A DNA stretch of 64,000 bases from positions 152,813 through 216,812 of the forward strand of contig NZ_PEHF01000084.1 of NCBI RefSeq assembly GCF_015762685.1, in the 5' to 3' direction. The translations under genes and the position numbers were made by a program. The notes under the pieces are model-generated. The model worked only from the letters and a program-made list of their open reading frames with translations. It had not been told where the DNA came from and did no database searches. Source of the stretch: Candidatus Symbiopectobacterium sp. 'North America'. GTDB taxonomy: Bacteria > Pseudomonadota > Gammaproteobacteria > Enterobacterales > Enterobacteriaceae. This document shows, piece after piece, positions 32,376 to 43,702 of the stretch; the first letter of the stretch is position 1, and every line of letters begins with the position of its first letter.

Positions 32376-33226
32376 CGCCATACTCCTTTCGTGTCTACAA
32401 TCCACTGTTGTTTTATCTTTTCAGGTTCTATCGCGCGGAATGCGCGGTGATCGACCAGCATCACCACCACATCCGCTTCACGCAACGCCGTCGGCAATTC
32501 GGTCAACGTGACCAACCCGGTTAAACGTGGCGGCAACGCAGCCACATTGGGCTCCACGGCCAGCGTCGTGCCGCTGTGCCACTGTGCAATCATTTCGGTA
32601 ATCCCGACCGCCGGGCTTTCGCGTAAATCGTCAATACCCGGCTTAAACGCCAGCCCAAAACAGGCGATGGTCACGTCACTGGCGCGTTTGCCGCTCTGCA
32701 CCAGACAATCCGCTACCGCCATTTTGACGCGATCGACCACCCACAACGGCTTAACGTCGTTCACCAACCGCGCCGTGTGTATCAAACGCGCCTGCTGCGG
32801 ATTTTGCGCCACGATAAACCACGGGTCTACCGCTATGCAATGACCGCCAACGCCGGGGCCAGGCTGAAGAATATTCACACGCGGATGACGATTCGCCAGA
32901 CGAATCAATTGCCATACATTGATACCCTGTTCAGCGCAATTCAGCGACAGCTCGTTGGCAAAGGAGATATTCACGTCACGGAAGCTGTTTTCCGTCAGTT
33001 TACACATCTCGGCCGTGCGCGCGTCGGTTTCAACGCACTCACCTTCAAGAAAAATCTTGTACAACGCGCTGGCGTGCTCGGCACAGGCTGGCGTCATGCC
33101 GCCAATCACGCGGTCATTTTTCACAAGTTCCACCACGACCTGCCCAGGCAATACCCGCTCCGGGCAGTAAGCGATGTGAATATCGGCATCGTCCCCGGCG
33201 TGCTGCGGGAAGGTCAGATCGGGCCG
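32372..33226 (-). pseudogene. wecC: UDP-ManNAc dehydrogenase WecC, 5' third deleted
   Basis: WecC oxidises UDP-ManNAc to UDP-ManNAcA. Only the part from about residue 145 of the usual 420 is present, beginning [15 protein letters not shown] and running to the normal end KGVWR. The N-terminal NAD-binding Rossmann domain is missing, deleted together with the 3' half of wecB so that the two remnants are joined in one frame at about 33226. The catalytic Cys region (GPGVGGHCIAVDPWF) is still there, but without the NAD domain it cannot act. Confidence 0.92.
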
Positions 33227-33714
33227 GTCGCCGAGGTTTTCCCGCAGCAGGTTATCACGAGCCCGCTCGGTTGGCGCAAAGTGGTACGTCGCAAATGGCC
33301 GGTCAGCTTACGGTTGGCCTCTTCAGGCCACGGCGAATAGAGATTGCCCGTGCGCAACCCGGCCTCCACATGAGCGACGGGAATACGCTGATACAGCGCC
33401 GCAAAGCTGGCGGCCAGCGTGGTGGTGGTATCACCATGCACCAGCACCAGATCGGGTTTGAACGCCGTCAATACCGGTTCCAGTCCTTCCAAAATGCGGC
33501 AAGTGACTTCACTCAGCCCCTGGCCCGGCTGCATAATGTTCAAATCATAATCCGGCGTAATAGCAAATAAACGCAGCACCTGATCCAGCATCTCCCGGTG
33601 CTGGGCTGTTACGCATATTTTCGATTCAAAGGCTTCATATTGAGCCAGTGCATAAACCAGAGGGGCCATTTTGATGGCTTCTGGACGGGTGCCGAAAATA
33701 GTCAACACTTTCAC
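33227..33714 (-). pseudogene. wecB: UDP-GlcNAc 2-epimerase WecB, 3' half deleted
   Basis: WecB makes UDP-ManNAc. The start [20 protein letters not shown] and [17 protein letters not shown] and [18 protein letters not shown] blocks are normal to about residue 147. A two-base loss near 33297 then shifts the frame; in the new frame the protein continues [19 protein letters not shown] and runs straight into WecC sequence. The C-terminal UDP-binding half (about 200 residues) is gone. With WecC this removes the first two committed ECA sugar steps. Confidence 0.92.
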
Positions 33715-33766
33715 TATGAATCTCTTTCATCAGGTTAGGGGCTGCCCTTTCAGGCTGCATAAACGG

Positions 33767-34808
33767 TCAATCCATCCGCCGCTGAGGTTTACAGCGAACC
33801 AATGCAATGCCCATCCCGGTTAATGCACCGATAGCGCCCCACATCGCCATCAAGAACAGGCGACGGGACTGTCTCGCTTCACCGGCTCCTACGGCGTGCG
33901 CAGATAACGGTAGGTCTGCAATGCGACATTAAGCGTTGGTTCAACGCTTAATGTCGCCAACATGGCGCGATTTTGGTCATAATCGATGTTGTAGCGCGGC
34001 CCACTGGCCTGCAAGGACTCTAATTGCGCCTGTAACATCGGACGCCCCAACAGGAAAAGTTCTGAAGGCGGCAATTCTTCCGCGGGGGTATCGGTCTGGC
34101 TGCGGCTTATCCCCTGCTGTTGCGCAATTTTTAGCGCCGTCTTCACGCTATTCAGATCGCGATCGAAAATAGCCTGCGCGACCGCTTCCTGACGCTGAAT
34201 CTGTGACTGCAAAAAGACCTTACGTGCTGCCCAGGCACCTTTCAGCTCACCGTTAAGGTGCAGTGCGGCGCGCTGACTGGCAAACTCGATATAGTCGCGC
34301 AACAGGCGATTGGCGGCAGGCGCGTTGTCCGGGGTCAGGCGCACGCTGTCGAAGGTCTTTTTGCCGTCGTCACGCGGGGTAAACTGGATATCGGCGATCA
34401 GTTCGTCCAGCAAGGCCGCATCCGCTTTGGCATCACCTTCCTGATGCGATTTATAGTAGTCGCTCTGTAGCCAGAAATCGCGCCGGGTATCATACGCGGC
34501 AACCTGCATGACAAACTCGTCGTAAACCTTGGCTGACACCGACAGCGCCTCGGACGGCAGCGATGCAAAAGCTTTGGCATCCAGATTACGTAAGAACTGC
34601 TGTTGCGGATAATAGCCGCCCAGCCGCCCAGCCGCGTGACGCCAGCAATCCAGAATTTGCCTCGCCACAACGCACCGCACAGGCCGCGAATGTCCAGTTC
34701 ATTCTCAATACCGGCACCCGCAGTCGTCACGCGGTAATGGGCTTCGCCAGAGTTTCCGTTAGCAGGGTTTTCTTGTTTCGTTACTTCCCCAAAGTGATGT
34801 GGTTTCAA
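33767..34808 (-). pseudogene. wzzE: ECA chain-length regulator WzzE, several lesions
   Basis: WzzE is an inner-membrane polysaccharide co-polymerase that sets ECA chain length. It starts at a TTG (34808) overlapping the wecA stop. After ENELDIRGLCGALWRGKFWIAG about 35 codons, including transmembrane helix 1, are deleted out of frame (near 34640). The periplasmic domain (LGGYYPQQQFLRNLD onward) is readable. TAG at 33891..33889 follows YRYLRTP, and a further one-base shift near 33865 precedes the second transmembrane helix, which ends at TGA 33769..33767. Confidence 0.9.
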
Positions 34809-35887
34809 GTTGAGTGTCGATGATTGTCGTTACGGTGCGTTCGACGCTTGATGCGTTTCAGAAAGCGCGCCACGCGCCATGCCCGTTTCAGGCAATAGTC
34901 GTAAAGCCCAAAGGCCAGTAAAAACAGCACCAACATGGCCCATTCAGGAATGAAAGAGAAATACTCTCCGGCCATGCCGATACCCGCCAACAGCACCGCG
35001 GCCACGGTGATCAACACAAAAGCCTGATGCGGTGTAAACCCGGCGCGCATCAGTAAGTGATGGATATGCTGACGATCCGGCGCGAAGGGGCTCATCCCTC
35101 GGCGCAAGCGACGGTACATGATGGCAACCATGTCCATCAGCGGGATGGCGATCAGCCACAGTGCCGTTACCGGGTTAATCGGATGGTATTTGCCCTGCGT
35201 GGATTGAATCAGGATCCAGATGGCAGTGAACCCTATCATGGTGCTGCCTGCATCGCCCATAAACACTTTATAGCGGCGGCCAAAAAAACCGAGGTTGAGC
35301 AAGATATACGGCAGCGTGGCCGCAATCATGGCAAAGCACCACAGTGCCAAATTGTGATGACCGTAACCGTAGAGCAGGATACCCATCGCGCCGAACGACA
35401 CCACGGAAAGGCCACCGAGCAGACCGTCGATGCCGTCGACCATGTTAAACGCGTTAATGGCCGCCCACACGGCAAACAGCGTCACCAGATAACCCAAGGG
35501 CCCCAGCACCATATCCCACGGGCCAAACAACTCTCCCAGATTGCGCAATGAAAGATGTGCGAACACCATCATGGCGATGGCCACCAGCGCCTGAACCAGC
35601 GCGCGGATTTTGACACTGATATCAAAGCGATCGTCCAATGCCCCGACAAACACCAAAATACCGGCGCACAGCAGGTAAAAGCGGAAATGGGGAATGTAAT
35701 AGTCGGTGACCAGGAAGGTAAAGCACAGGCCAGCATAAACGGAAATACCCCCCACCAACGGAATCAGACCTTGGTGACGTTTACGCTGATTGGGACGATC
35801 AACAAGGCGCAACGGCCCGGCCACGCGACGGGCCAAGAATAGAAAAGTCAGAGAAAACAAGAAAATCAATAATAACTCTAGACGCAT
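34805..35887 (-). CDS. wecA: UDP-GlcNAc:undecaprenyl-phosphate GlcNAc-1-P transferase WecA
   Basis: WecA starts ECA and many O-antigens by linking GlcNAc-1-P to undecaprenyl phosphate. The 360-residue membrane protein has about 11 hydrophobic segments and the family motifs: ALDDRFDIS (first Asp pair), NAFNMVDGIDGLLGGL (catalytic Asp region), KVFMGDAGS and the HIHHLL loop. It is the one upstream ECA gene without a lesion, which fits a second use, for example O-antigen initiation. It is the first gene of the wec operon, after rho. Confidence 0.95.
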   Translation of the reverse strand: MRLELLLIFLFSLTFLFLARRVAGPLRLVDRPNQRKRHQGLIPLVGGISVYAGLCFTFLVTDYYIPHFRFYLLCAGILVFVGALDDRFDISVKIRALVQALVAIAMMVFAHLSLRNLGELFGPWDMVLGPLGYLVTLFAVWAAINAFNMVDGIDGLLGGLSVVSFGAMGILLYGYGHHNLALWCFAMIAATLPYILLNLGFFGRRYKVFMGDAGSTMIGFTAIWILIQSTQGKYHPINPVTALWLIAIPLMDMVAIMYRRLRRGMSPFAPDRQHIHHLLMRAGFTPHQAFVLITVAAVLLAGIGMAGEYFSFIPEWAMLVLFLLAFGLYDYCLKRAWRVARFLKRIKRRTHRNDNHRHST

Positions 35888-36195
35888 AGCGAGTAAGTTT
35901 ACCGTTTATGGCTACAAGCCGCCGCAGGCTGCCACGGCGAAGCATGGTTCGCCATAACAGGGCCGTTCACCACAACATCATTATGCGGCCGGCGGTATCG
36001 CGCGGGCATGCACAGAGCAAGCACTCGCAACGGGGTTATGATGACGCCATCAAATCAGTGCGTACCATAACGGAAAGCATGACGCCGGGATATCCTAGAA
36101 TACTCTGGAAAAACACCCTGTAGTGTAAAGGTCGGTAAGTTCCTAAAAAAAAACGCCACGACCCGCGTGCCGTTTTCCCCGAGAACACAGCCTGC
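35888..36195. other. Non-coding gap between rho and wecA
   Basis: These 308 bases hold the rho terminator (36145-36172) and presumably the wec operon promoter. I see no reading frame with coding character and could not assign promoter boxes. Confidence 0.5.
36145..36172 (-). terminator. Terminator after rho
   Basis: On the minus strand the arms ACGGCACG and CGTGGCGT (one mismatch) form a stem, followed by nine T. It starts about 25 bases past the rho stop. Confidence 0.75.
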
Positions 36196-37455
36196 TTATG
36201 AACGCTTCATCATGTCGAAGAATTCATCGTTGGTTTTGGTCATCGCCAACTTGTTGATCAGGAACTCCATTGCATCGATCTCGCCCATCGGGTGAATGAT
36301 TTTGCGTAGGATCCACATTTTTTGAAGCTCTTCGGAGGTGGTAAGCAGCTCTTCTTTACGCGTACCGGAACGGTTGTAGTCGATAGCCGGGAACACACGC
36401 TTCTCAGCGATTTTACGCGCCAGATGCAGTTCCATGTTACCTGTACCTTTAAACTCTTCGTAAATCACTTCGTCCATCTTCGAGCCGGTATCTACAAGCG
36501 TGGTCGCGATAATGGTCAGGCTACCGCCCTCTTCCACGTTACGCGCAGCACCAAAGAAGCGTTTCGGACGGTGCAGGGCGTTGGCATCCACACCACCGGT
36601 CAGCACTTTGCCAGACGCCGGTACCACGGTGTTGTAGGCACGCGCCAGACGGGTGATGGAGTCCAGCAGGATGATAACGTCTTTTTTGTGCTCGACCAGG
36701 CGCTTTGCCTTTTCAATCACCATTTCAGCAACCTGAACGTGGCGGGAGGCCGGCTCGTCAAAGGTAGACGCCACCACTTCCCCTTTCACCAGACGTTGCA
36801 TCTCGGTCACTTCTTCTGGACGTTCGTCGATAAGCAGCACCATCAGCACGCAATCAGGGTGATTATACGCGATGCTCTGCGCAATATTTTGCAGCAGCAT
36901 GGTTTTACCGGCTTTCGGCGGTGCCACGATCAAACCACGCTGACCACGGCCAATCGGCGATGCCAAATCTAATACGCGTGCTGTCAGGTCTTCTGTTGAA
37001 CCATTACCGCGTTCCATACGCAAACGTGAGTTGGCATGCAGCGGAGTAAGGTTTTCGAACAGGATCTTGTTGCGGGCGTTTTCAGGTTTGTCGTAATTGA
37101 CTTCGTTGACTTTCAACAAGGCAAAATAGCGTTCCCCTTCTTTGGGAGGACGAATCTTGCCTGAAATGGTGTCACCAGTACGAAGATTAAAACGGCGGAT
37201 TTGGCTGGGAGAAACGTAGATATCATCAGGGCCGGCGAGGTAGGAGCTGTCTGCGGAGCGGAGGAAACCGAAACCATCCTGCAAGATTTCTAGCACGCCA
37301 TCGCCGAAAATATCTTCGCCACTTTTTGCGTGCTGCTTCAAAATGGCGAAAATAATATCCTGCTTGCGCATACGAGCCTGGTTTTCCAGCCCCATGTTTT
37401 CGCCAAGAGTAATTAACTCAGAAACTGGCTTATTCTTTAATTCGGTAAGATTCAT
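36196..37455 (-). CDS. rho: Transcription termination factor Rho
   Basis: Rho is the hexameric RNA-dependent ATPase that ends untranslated transcripts. The 419 residues equal the E. coli length. The N-terminal RNA-binding domain shows GFGFLRS; the ATPase domain has Walker A ([11 protein letters not shown], about residues 178-188) and Walker B ([12 protein letters not shown]), followed by SRHVQVAEM and the C-terminal [13 protein letters not shown]. The long leader upstream is typical of its autoregulated transcription. Intact. Confidence 0.98.
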   Translation of the reverse strand: MNLTELKNKPVSELITLGENMGLENQARMRKQDIIFAILKQHAKSGEDIFGDGVLEILQDGFGFLRSADSSYLAGPDDIYVSPSQIRRFNLRTGDTISGKIRPPKEGERYFALLKVNEVNYDKPENARNKILFENLTPLHANSRLRMERGNGSTEDLTARVLDLASPIGRGQRGLIVAPPKAGKTMLLQNIAQSIAYNHPDCVLMVLLIDERPEEVTEMQRLVKGEVVASTFDEPASRHVQVAEMVIEKAKRLVEHKKDVIILLDSITRLARAYNTVVPASGKVLTGGVDANALHRPKRFFGAARNVEEGGSLTIIATTLVDTGSKMDEVIYEEFKGTGNMELHLARKIAEKRVFPAIDYNRSGTRKEELLTTSEELQKMWILRKIIHPMGEIDAMEFLINKLAMTKTNDEFFDMMKRS

Positions 37456-37926
37456 AGTGGTGGGTTCTTAAACTCGGGGTAAATCTCGAACAATTAACGT
37501 GAATGGGATGGCAAGGGTCACCGTGCCACTATCATATACCGCCCTCAATCACACCATTCTGTTTGGCTTGATACGTGAACGTGTTACACGTTGACCACGC
37601 AAGCGCGATACAAAACGACGGCAAGAGATCGAAGACACCTGAAACCAATTAATGTAATACTTTTAGATTGCCTGACCACGCTACGGATTCTTATGCCGTG
37701 TTTGTGCGATTTGTTGTCACGAACGGGCAGTGTTAAGGTATGGACAGCGAGTAATGCTATAGATTCAAACTTTCAGGCTCAAGCCTGTGAGGCTTAAACA
37801 TAGGCAAGTACGATATGCAGTGCTGATGAATCTAGCACGCTTCATGACGTGCGGCAAGCGGTCAATACGAGAAATCCACACTGACCGCTTTGTGCGATGA
37901 AATAGCGTTGATAAATCTATCAGGCA
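37456..37926 (-). promoter_or_regulatory. rho leader region
   Basis: This 471-base gap between trxA and rho is the long leader through which rho autoregulates in E. coli. It holds a possible rhoL leader peptide (37549-37638). I see no other gene. Confidence 0.55.
37549..37638 (-). CDS. Possible rho leader peptide RhoL
   Basis: A 29-residue frame from GTG reads VSSISCRRFVSRLRGQRV and then TRSRI..., resembling the SCRFSSA...VTRQR part of the E. coli rho leader peptide. It lies in the expected place, but it lacks a good Shine-Dalgarno and an ATG, so it could be chance or a remnant. Confidence 0.35.
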   Translation of the reverse strand: MSSISCRRFVSRLRGQRVTRSRIKPNRMV

Positions 37927-38253
37927 TTACAGATTGGTGTTCAAAAACTCTTTCAACTGTCCTTTGGACAGCGCGCCTACTTTCGTTGCCGCCACTTCAC
38001 CGTTCTTGAACAGCAGCAGGGTCGGGATGCCACGGATGCCGTATTTCGGCGCAGTAGCCGGATTTTCATCAATGTTAAGCTTGGCAACGGTGATGCGACC
38101 TTCGAATTCATCAGCGATTTCATCGAGAATGGGAGCGATCATTTTGCAGGGACCACACCATTCGGCCCAAAAATCAACCAGTGTTGCCCCTTCGGCCTGC
38201 AATACGTCCGTTTCGAAGCTGTCGTCTGTCAGGTGAATAATTTTATCGCTCAT
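37927..38253 (-). CDS. trxA: Thioredoxin 1
   Basis: Thioredoxin reduces protein disulfides with electrons from TrxB and supports ribonucleotide reductase and methionine sulfoxide reductase. The 108-residue product carries the redox centre WCGPC (about residues 32-36) and the cis-Pro in GIRGIPTL. It is nearly identical to E. coli TrxA apart from a missing final Ala. Divergent from rhlB, upstream of rho, as usual. Intact. Confidence 0.98.
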   Translation of the reverse strand: MSDKIIHLTDDSFETDVLQAEGATLVDFWAEWCGPCKMIAPILDEIADEFEGRITVAKLNIDENPATAPKYGIRGIPTLLLFKNGEVAATKVGALSKGQLKEFLNTNL

Positions 38254-38370
38254 TTTTTACTCCGCAGGATTATCTTTAGCGAGTTGGTGTAGCATTAACC
38301 AACAAAGCTTGACTTTATTTCACTGTATACGCTTTCGTAAAGCAATAGTTAGCTGATATTCTACCACACT

Positions 38371-39642
38371 ATGAGCAAAACACACTTGACTGAACAGAAG
38401 TTTTCCGACTTCGCGCTGCACCTGCAGGTGATCAAAACTCTTGAAAATAAAGGGTTTTATAACTGCACGCCCATCCAGGCACTCGCACTACCTCTCGCCC
38501 TCGATGGTCGGGACGTCGCGGGTCAGGCGCAAACCGGAACTGGCAAGACGCTGGCATTTCTGGCGTCTACTTTCCACTATCTCTTGTCGCACCCTGCTTC
38601 GGCAGAGCGTCAAACCAACCAGCCGCGCGCGCTGATCATGGCCCCCACTCGCGAGTTGGCCGTGCAAATCCACGCGGATGCACAGGCGCTGGCAGAATCG
38701 ACAGGCTTGAAACTGGGTCTGGCTTACGGCGGAGACGGTTACGATAAGCAGCTTAAAGTGCTGGAGCAGGGTGTTGATATCCTGATCGGTACCACAGGCC
38801 GCTTGATCGACTACGCCAAGCAGAATCATATTAACCTTGGTGCCATTCAGGTTGTGGTGCTGGATGAAGCCGACAGAATGTACGATCTGGGCTTTATCAA
38901 AGATATTCACTGGCTGTTCCGCCGCATGCCGCCGGTAACGCAGCGCCTGAACATGCTGTTCTCCGCCACGCTGTCATACCGTGTGCGTGAGTTGGCGTTT
39001 GAACAGATGAACAACGCTGAGTACGTTGAAGTGGAGCCGGAGCAGAAAACCGGGCACCACATCAAGGAAGAGCTGTTCTATCCGTCAAACGAAGAGAAAA
39101 TGCGCCTGCTGCAAACGTTGCTGGAAGAAGAGTGGCCGGACCGTTGCATCATCTTCGCTAACACTAAGCACCGCTGCGAAGACATCTGGGGTCATCTGGC
39201 TGCGGACGGCCATCGCGTGGGTCTGCTGACTGGCGACGTAGCGCAGAAAAAACGCCTGCGCATTCTGGATGACTTCACGCAGGGCAACCTGGATATTCTG
39301 GTCGCCACCGATGTTGCGGCGCGCGGTCTGCATATTCCGTCTGTCACTCACGTATTCAACTATGACTTGCCGGACGATTGCGAAGACTATGTGCACCGCA
39401 TCGGCCGTACCGGACGTGCTGGTGCCAGCGGTTTCTCCATCAGCCTGGCCTGTGAGGAGTATACGCTAAACCTGCCCGCTATTGAGCAATATACCGGCCA
39501 TTCAATCCCGGTAAGCAAATACGATAGCGATGCGCTGATGACCAATCTGCCCGCGCCGAAGCGCTTGCCCCGCACGCGCATCAGCAGTGGCCCGCCACGT
39601 CGTAGCAGCTCACCGCGCGGCAACCGTAAAAGACCGAGTTAA
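38371..39642 (+). CDS. rhlB: ATP-dependent RNA helicase RhlB
   Basis: RhlB is the DEAD-box helicase of the RNA degradosome, bound to RNase E. The 423 residues contain the Q motif (FYNCTPIQ), motif I AQTGTGKT, motif II DEAD, motif III SAT, and the C-terminal ARGLHIP and HRIGRTGR motifs. The Arg/Ser-rich tail (about residues 395-423) is typical. It is divergent from trxA and followed after six bases by gppA. Intact. Confidence 0.97.
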   Translation: MSKTHLTEQKFSDFALHLQVIKTLENKGFYNCTPIQALALPLALDGRDVAGQAQTGTGKTLAFLASTFHYLLSHPASAERQTNQPRALIMAPTRELAVQIHADAQALAESTGLKLGLAYGGDGYDKQLKVLEQGVDILIGTTGRLIDYAKQNHINLGAIQVVVLDEADRMYDLGFIKDIHWLFRRMPPVTQRLNMLFSATLSYRVRELAFEQMNNAEYVEVEPEQKTGHHIKEELFYPSNEEKMRLLQTLLEEEWPDRCIIFANTKHRCEDIWGHLAADGHRVGLLTGDVAQKKRLRILDDFTQGNLDILVATDVAARGLHIPSVTHVFNYDLPDDCEDYVHRIGRTGRAGASGFSISLACEEYTLNLPAIEQYTGHSIPVSKYDSDALMTNLPAPKRLPRTRISSGPPRRSSSPRGNRKRPS

Positions 39643-39648
39643 GCATCC

Positions 39649-41145
39649 ATGCTAAACGCTTCCTCGCTGTATGCGGCGATCGATCTAGGCTCGAACAGCT
39701 TCCATATGCTGGTGGTGCGGGAAAGCGCTGGCAGCATTCAAACGCTAGCGCGCATTAAACGTAAAGTGCGTTTGGCTGCGGGACTGGATCGTGATAACTG
39801 CTTGTCACAGGAAGCCATGCAGCGCGGCTGGCAGTGCTTACGCCTGTTTTCTGAATGCTTGCAGGATATCCCTCAGACGCAAACCCGCGTTGTCGCGACG
39901 GCGACCCTGCGGCTTGCCACCAATGCCGATGAATTTCTGGCGCAGGCGCAGCAGATCCTGGGTTTGCCAATTCAAGTCATCAGCGGTGAAGAGGAAGCGC
40001 GCCTGATTTACCAGGGCGTGGCCCATACCACTGGCGGCCCGGAACAACGCCTGGTGGTGGATATCGGCGGTGGCAGTACCGAACTGGCGACCGGAACCGC
40101 CGCACAGGCCACACAGTTACTCAGTTTGCCCATGGGATGCGTGACCTGGCTGGAGCGTTATTTCAGCGACCGCACCCTGACAGCGGAAAATTTTGCCCGT
40201 GCTGAACAGGCTGCCGGTGACATGATACGCCCCGTGGCCGCCCAACTGCGTGCGCAGGGGTGGCAAGTGTGCGTGGGCGCATCCGGCACCGTACAAGCGT
40301 TGCAAGAGATTATGGTGGCTGCGTGCATGGACGAGCACATTACGCTCGACAAGCTGCGCGCCCTGAAAGAGCATGCCATCGAGTGCCATAAGCTGGAAGA
40401 GCTGGAAATTGACGGCCTGACGTTAGAGCGGGCGCTGGTATTCCCCAGCGGATTGTCCATTCTGTTGGCGATTTTCCAGGAGCTTGGCATTCAGAGCATG
40501 ACATTGGCCGGTGGCGCACTGCGCGAAGGCCTGGTATACGGGATGCTGCACCTGCCCGTAGAGCAGGATATTCGCCAGCGCACGCTGCTCAATCTGCAAC
40601 GCCGCTACCTGTTAGACGGTGAACAGGGCCAGCGCGTCAGCACATTAGCCGACAATTTCCTGCATCAACTGGCGCAGGATTGGCCGTTGGATCACCGATG
40701 TCGCGAGTTGCTGCACAGCGCCGGTTTTCTGCATGAAATCGGTCTGGCCATTGATTTTCGCAATGCTCCGCAACACGCCGCCTATCTCATACGCAACAGC
40801 GATCTTCCCGGTTTCACACCGGCACAGAAAAAACTGCTGGCTATTCTGGTGTTAAATCAGAGTGGTGCGCTCGATCTTCAGTCATTGAATCAGCAAAACG
40901 CCGTACCCGTACTGCCTGCGCAGCGCTTATGCCGTTTGTTGCGACTGGCGATTATTTTCGCCAGCCGTCGCCGTGATGACACCTTGCCTGACAGCATCTT
41001 GCGAGCGGACGGCGATACCCTGCACATCCAGCTACCTGCTGGCTGGCTGGCTGCCCATCCCCTGCGCGCAGAAGCGCTGGAGCAGGAAAGCCGTTGGCAG
41101 GGCTATGCCCACTGGCCATTGGTGATTGAGGAAGCCGCGCCGTAA
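39649..41145 (+). CDS. gppA: Guanosine pentaphosphate phosphohydrolase / exopolyphosphatase GppA
   Basis: GppA converts pppGpp to ppGpp and can hydrolyse polyphosphate. The 498-residue protein shows the ASKHA-type phosphate loops [14 protein letters not shown] (about residues 9-22) and [12 protein letters not shown] (about 138-150), then the HD-like C-terminal half with [15 protein letters not shown]. coli GppA has 494 residues. It is cotranscribed with rhlB and convergent with rep. Intact. Confidence 0.96.
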   Translation: MLNASSLYAAIDLGSNSFHMLVVRESAGSIQTLARIKRKVRLAAGLDRDNCLSQEAMQRGWQCLRLFSECLQDIPQTQTRVVATATLRLATNADEFLAQAQQILGLPIQVISGEEEARLIYQGVAHTTGGPEQRLVVDIGGGSTELATGTAAQATQLLSLPMGCVTWLERYFSDRTLTAENFARAEQAAGDMIRPVAAQLRAQGWQVCVGASGTVQALQEIMVAACMDEHITLDKLRALKEHAIECHKLEELEIDGLTLERALVFPSGLSILLAIFQELGIQSMTLAGGALREGLVYGMLHLPVEQDIRQRTLLNLQRRYLLDGEQGQRVSTLADNFLHQLAQDWPLDHRCRELLHSAGFLHEIGLAIDFRNAPQHAAYLIRNSDLPGFTPAQKKLLAILVLNQSGALDLQSLNQQNAVPVLPAQRLCRLLRLAIIFASRRRDDTLPDSILRADGDTLHIQLPAGWLAAHPLRAEALEQESRWQGYAHWPLVIEEAAP

Positions 41146-41153
41146 CAGCGGCA

Positions 41154-43178
41154 TTACTCCTTATCGCGCGCCTTCGCCAGCTGCGCGCGCAGATTCGCCA
41201 GATGGCTTTGCCCCTTTTGCATCCGCTCTTGCGCGCTAACCACTTTGCGCGCTGTTTCCCATTGCAGATCGTCCTGCGGCAGTTCCAGCAAGAAACGGCT
41301 GGGTTCTGGCCGCACCAGCTCGCCATACTGGCGACGTTCTTTACACAGGGTAAAAATCAGTTCACGCTGCGCCCGTGTGATACCGACATACGCCAGGCGA
41401 CGCTCTTCATCGACATTGTCTTCGTCAATGCTGATCTGGTGCGGCAGTAGTCCCTCCTCCATCCCCACCAGATACACATAGGGAAACTCCAACCCTTTGG
41501 AGGCGTGGAGGGTCATCAGTTGCACCTGATCCACCTCTTCTTCGCTTTCGCCGCGCTCCATCATATCGCGCAGGGTGAACCTCCTTACCACCTGTGTCAG
41601 CGTCATCGGTTCATCGAGCTCCGAGCCTGCCAGCATTTCCGTCATCCAGCTAAACAGCTGATTGACGTTTTTCATACGCATTTCCGCCGCTTTCAGGCTG
41701 GTTGAGGTTTCATACAGCCAGCTTTCATAATCCAGCCCGTGAATGAGGTCGCGCACCGCCGCCATCGGTTCTCGCTCAGCCTGCTGGGCAATTTCCCGCA
41801 TCCAGTGGGTAAAACGTTGTAGTGAGGACAACCCACGGCCAGACAGGTGTGCTTCCAGCCCTAAATCAAAACTGGCGGTAAACAGGCTTTTGTTGCGCAC
41901 ATTGGCCCATTCCCCCAGTTTCTGTAGCGTCGCGGGGCCGATTTCTCGCTTAGGGGTGTTGACGATGCGCAGAAAGGCGCTGTCGTCATCCGCGTTGGTC
42001 AAAACGCGCAGATAGGCCAACAGGTCTTTGATTTCCTGACGAGAAAAGAAGGAGGTACCGCCGGAGATGCGATAGGGAATGCGGTTTTGCATCAGCATCT
42101 TTTCAAACAGTCGCGACTGATGGTTGCCACGATAGAGGATGGCATAGTCACTGTACTGCGTCTTGTTGATAAAGTGATGGGCAATCAGTTCGCCCACCAC
42201 CCGTTCCGCCTCGTGGTCTTCGTTGTTGGCGGTGATCACCTTCAATTCACTGCCGTAACCCAATTCCGAAAAGAGTTTTTTTTCAAATACGTGTGGGTTA
42301 TTGGCGATCAGGATATTGGCCGCTTTGAGAATACGGCCCGAAGAACGATAATTTTGCTCCAGCTTGATCACTTCAAGCTGAGGGAAATCCTGTGAAAGCA
42401 GCACCAGGTTTTGCGGACGGGCACCGCGCCAAGAGTAGATGGATTGGTCGTCATCGCCGACCACGGTAAAGCGCGCACGTGCACCAACCAGCAGTTTAAT
42501 CAGCTCATACTGGCTGGTGTTGGTGTCCTGATACTCATCCACCAGCAGGTAGCGCAAGCGGTTTTGCCAGCGCTCACGCACCTCTTCATTGCGCTTGAAC
42601 AGCAGCGTTGGCAACAGGATCAGATCGTCAAAATCCAGTACGTTACAGGCGCGTAAGTGGTCGTGATACAGGCCATAACAGTGCGCAAACAGCTTATCAC
42701 GCTCCGACTGCGCCGATGCCGCCGCCTGCGCCGGGTTCATCAGATCGTTTTTCCAGTTGGAAATGGTGGAGGTCAACTGCTGTAGCTGGGTTTTATCCCC
42801 TTCCAACCAGGTCTCCGTCAGTTCATTGAGCAGTGCGGCCTGATCCTGATCGTCAAACAGCGAGAAGTTCGCCTGCATGCCCAACGCGGCATATTCCCGT
42901 TTAATGACCTCCAGCCCCAGGGTGTGGAAGGTGGCGATCAGCAACCCACGCGTCTCCTTGCGGCCTAAGGTCTGCGCCACGCGTGCTTTCATTTCACGCG
43001 CGGCCTTGTTGGTAAAGGTCACCGCGGCGATATGACGCGCCTGATAGCCGCACTGACGGATCAGATGAGCAATCTTGTTGGTGATAACGCGCGTTTTGCC
43101 TGATCCCGCGCCAGCCAGCACCAGACAAGGGCCGGTGACAAATTCGACAGCATGTTGTTGACTGGGATTCAGGCGCAT
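41154..43178 (-). CDS. rep: ATP-dependent DNA helicase Rep
   Basis: Rep is a 3'-5' superfamily 1 helicase that helps replication forks past bound proteins. I chose the ATG at 43178 ([13 protein letters not shown]), giving 674 residues as in E. coli (673); an ATG three codons earlier exists. Motif I GAGSGKT, motif [10 protein letters not shown], motif [16 protein letters not shown], motif [15 protein letters not shown] and motif [10 protein letters not shown] are all present. Intact. Confidence 0.97.
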   Translation of the reverse strand: MRLNPSQQHAVEFVTGPCLVLAGAGSGKTRVITNKIAHLIRQCGYQARHIAAVTFTNKAAREMKARVAQTLGRKETRGLLIATFHTLGLEVIKREYAALGMQANFSLFDDQDQAALLNELTETWLEGDKTQLQQLTSTISNWKNDLMNPAQAAASAQSERDKLFAHCYGLYHDHLRACNVLDFDDLILLPTLLFKRNEEVRERWQNRLRYLLVDEYQDTNTSQYELIKLLVGARARFTVVGDDDQSIYSWRGARPQNLVLLSQDFPQLEVIKLEQNYRSSGRILKAANILIANNPHVFEKKLFSELGYGSELKVITANNEDHEAERVVGELIAHHFINKTQYSDYAILYRGNHQSRLFEKMLMQNRIPYRISGGTSFFSRQEIKDLLAYLRVLTNADDDSAFLRIVNTPKREIGPATLQKLGEWANVRNKSLFTASFDLGLEAHLSGRGLSSLQRFTHWMREIAQQAEREPMAAVRDLIHGLDYESWLYETSTSLKAAEMRMKNVNQLFSWMTEMLAGSELDEPMTLTQVVRRFTLRDMMERGESEEEVDQVQLMTLHASKGLEFPYVYLVGMEEGLLPHQISIDEDNVDEERRLAYVGITRAQRELIFTLCKERRQYGELVRPEPSRFLLELPQDDLQWETARKVVSAQERMQKGQSHLANLRAQLAKARDKE

Positions 43179-43356
43179 GACGTTCAACTCGCAATAAAAA
43201 CGGAAGCCGATTGTAGCAGAAAGCCACGCAGATCTTGATGGCCGGATTCGCCTTTACCGATCCACATCAGGCATGCATCGTGCTACATTGCCAGCCATCG
43301 GCGTCGGCGTGAGGCCTGTTCAATTCACGCTTCTTAATTACATGAAAGGTATTCCC

Positions 43357-43638
43357 ATGGCGAAAACGGCATCTGCACTGCATATTCTGGTCGATACAGA
43401 ACAACAGGCGAATGATCTACTGGACCAATTGGCGCAAGGGGCAGACTTTCAGCAGTTAGCTAAAAAGCACTCTAGCTGCCCATCCAAACGGGATGGGGGC
43501 AATCTGGGTGAGTTCCGTCAGGGCGATATGGTGCCCACTTTTGACAAGGCGGTATTTTCCTGCGAGTTGCTGAAACCCTTTGGACCGGTAAAAACCCAGT
43601 TCGGCTATCACATCATCAAGGTGCTGTACCGCAACTAA
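43357..43638 (+). CDS. ppiC: Peptidyl-prolyl isomerase PpiC (parvulin)
   Basis: A small cytoplasmic parvulin that isomerises peptidyl-prolyl bonds. From the ATG at 43357 ([12 protein letters not shown]) it has 93 residues, the exact E. coli length, with the family blocks [19 protein letters not shown] and [15 protein letters not shown] longer upstream frame has no support. Divergent from rep. Intact. Confidence 0.96.
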   Translation: MAKTASALHILVDTEQQANDLLDQLAQGADFQQLAKKHSSCPSKRDGGNLGEFRQGDMVPTFDKAVFSCELLKPFGPVKTQFGYHIIKVLYRN

Positions 43639-43668
43639 GCGTTCTGGCAACCGGCGTTCTGTGTTGTT

Positions 43669-43691
43669 GCGCCGCGCAGTGTGCGCGGCGC
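43669..43691. terminator. Strong GC hairpin between ppiC and putA
   Basis: A 10-bp perfect stem (GCGCCGCGCA against TGCGCGGCGC) with a GTG loop lies between the two convergent genes. No T-run follows, so it may act as a 3' stabiliser or bidirectional pause rather than a classical terminator. Confidence 0.5.
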
Positions 43692-43702
43692 GTACGGAGT
43701 GA

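Noticed and set aside
32376..32381. ATG at 32381 as the rffG start
   Set aside because: It stands only one base from the GGAG motif; the TTG at 32375 has proper spacing, overlaps the wecC stop and matches the E. coli N-terminus.
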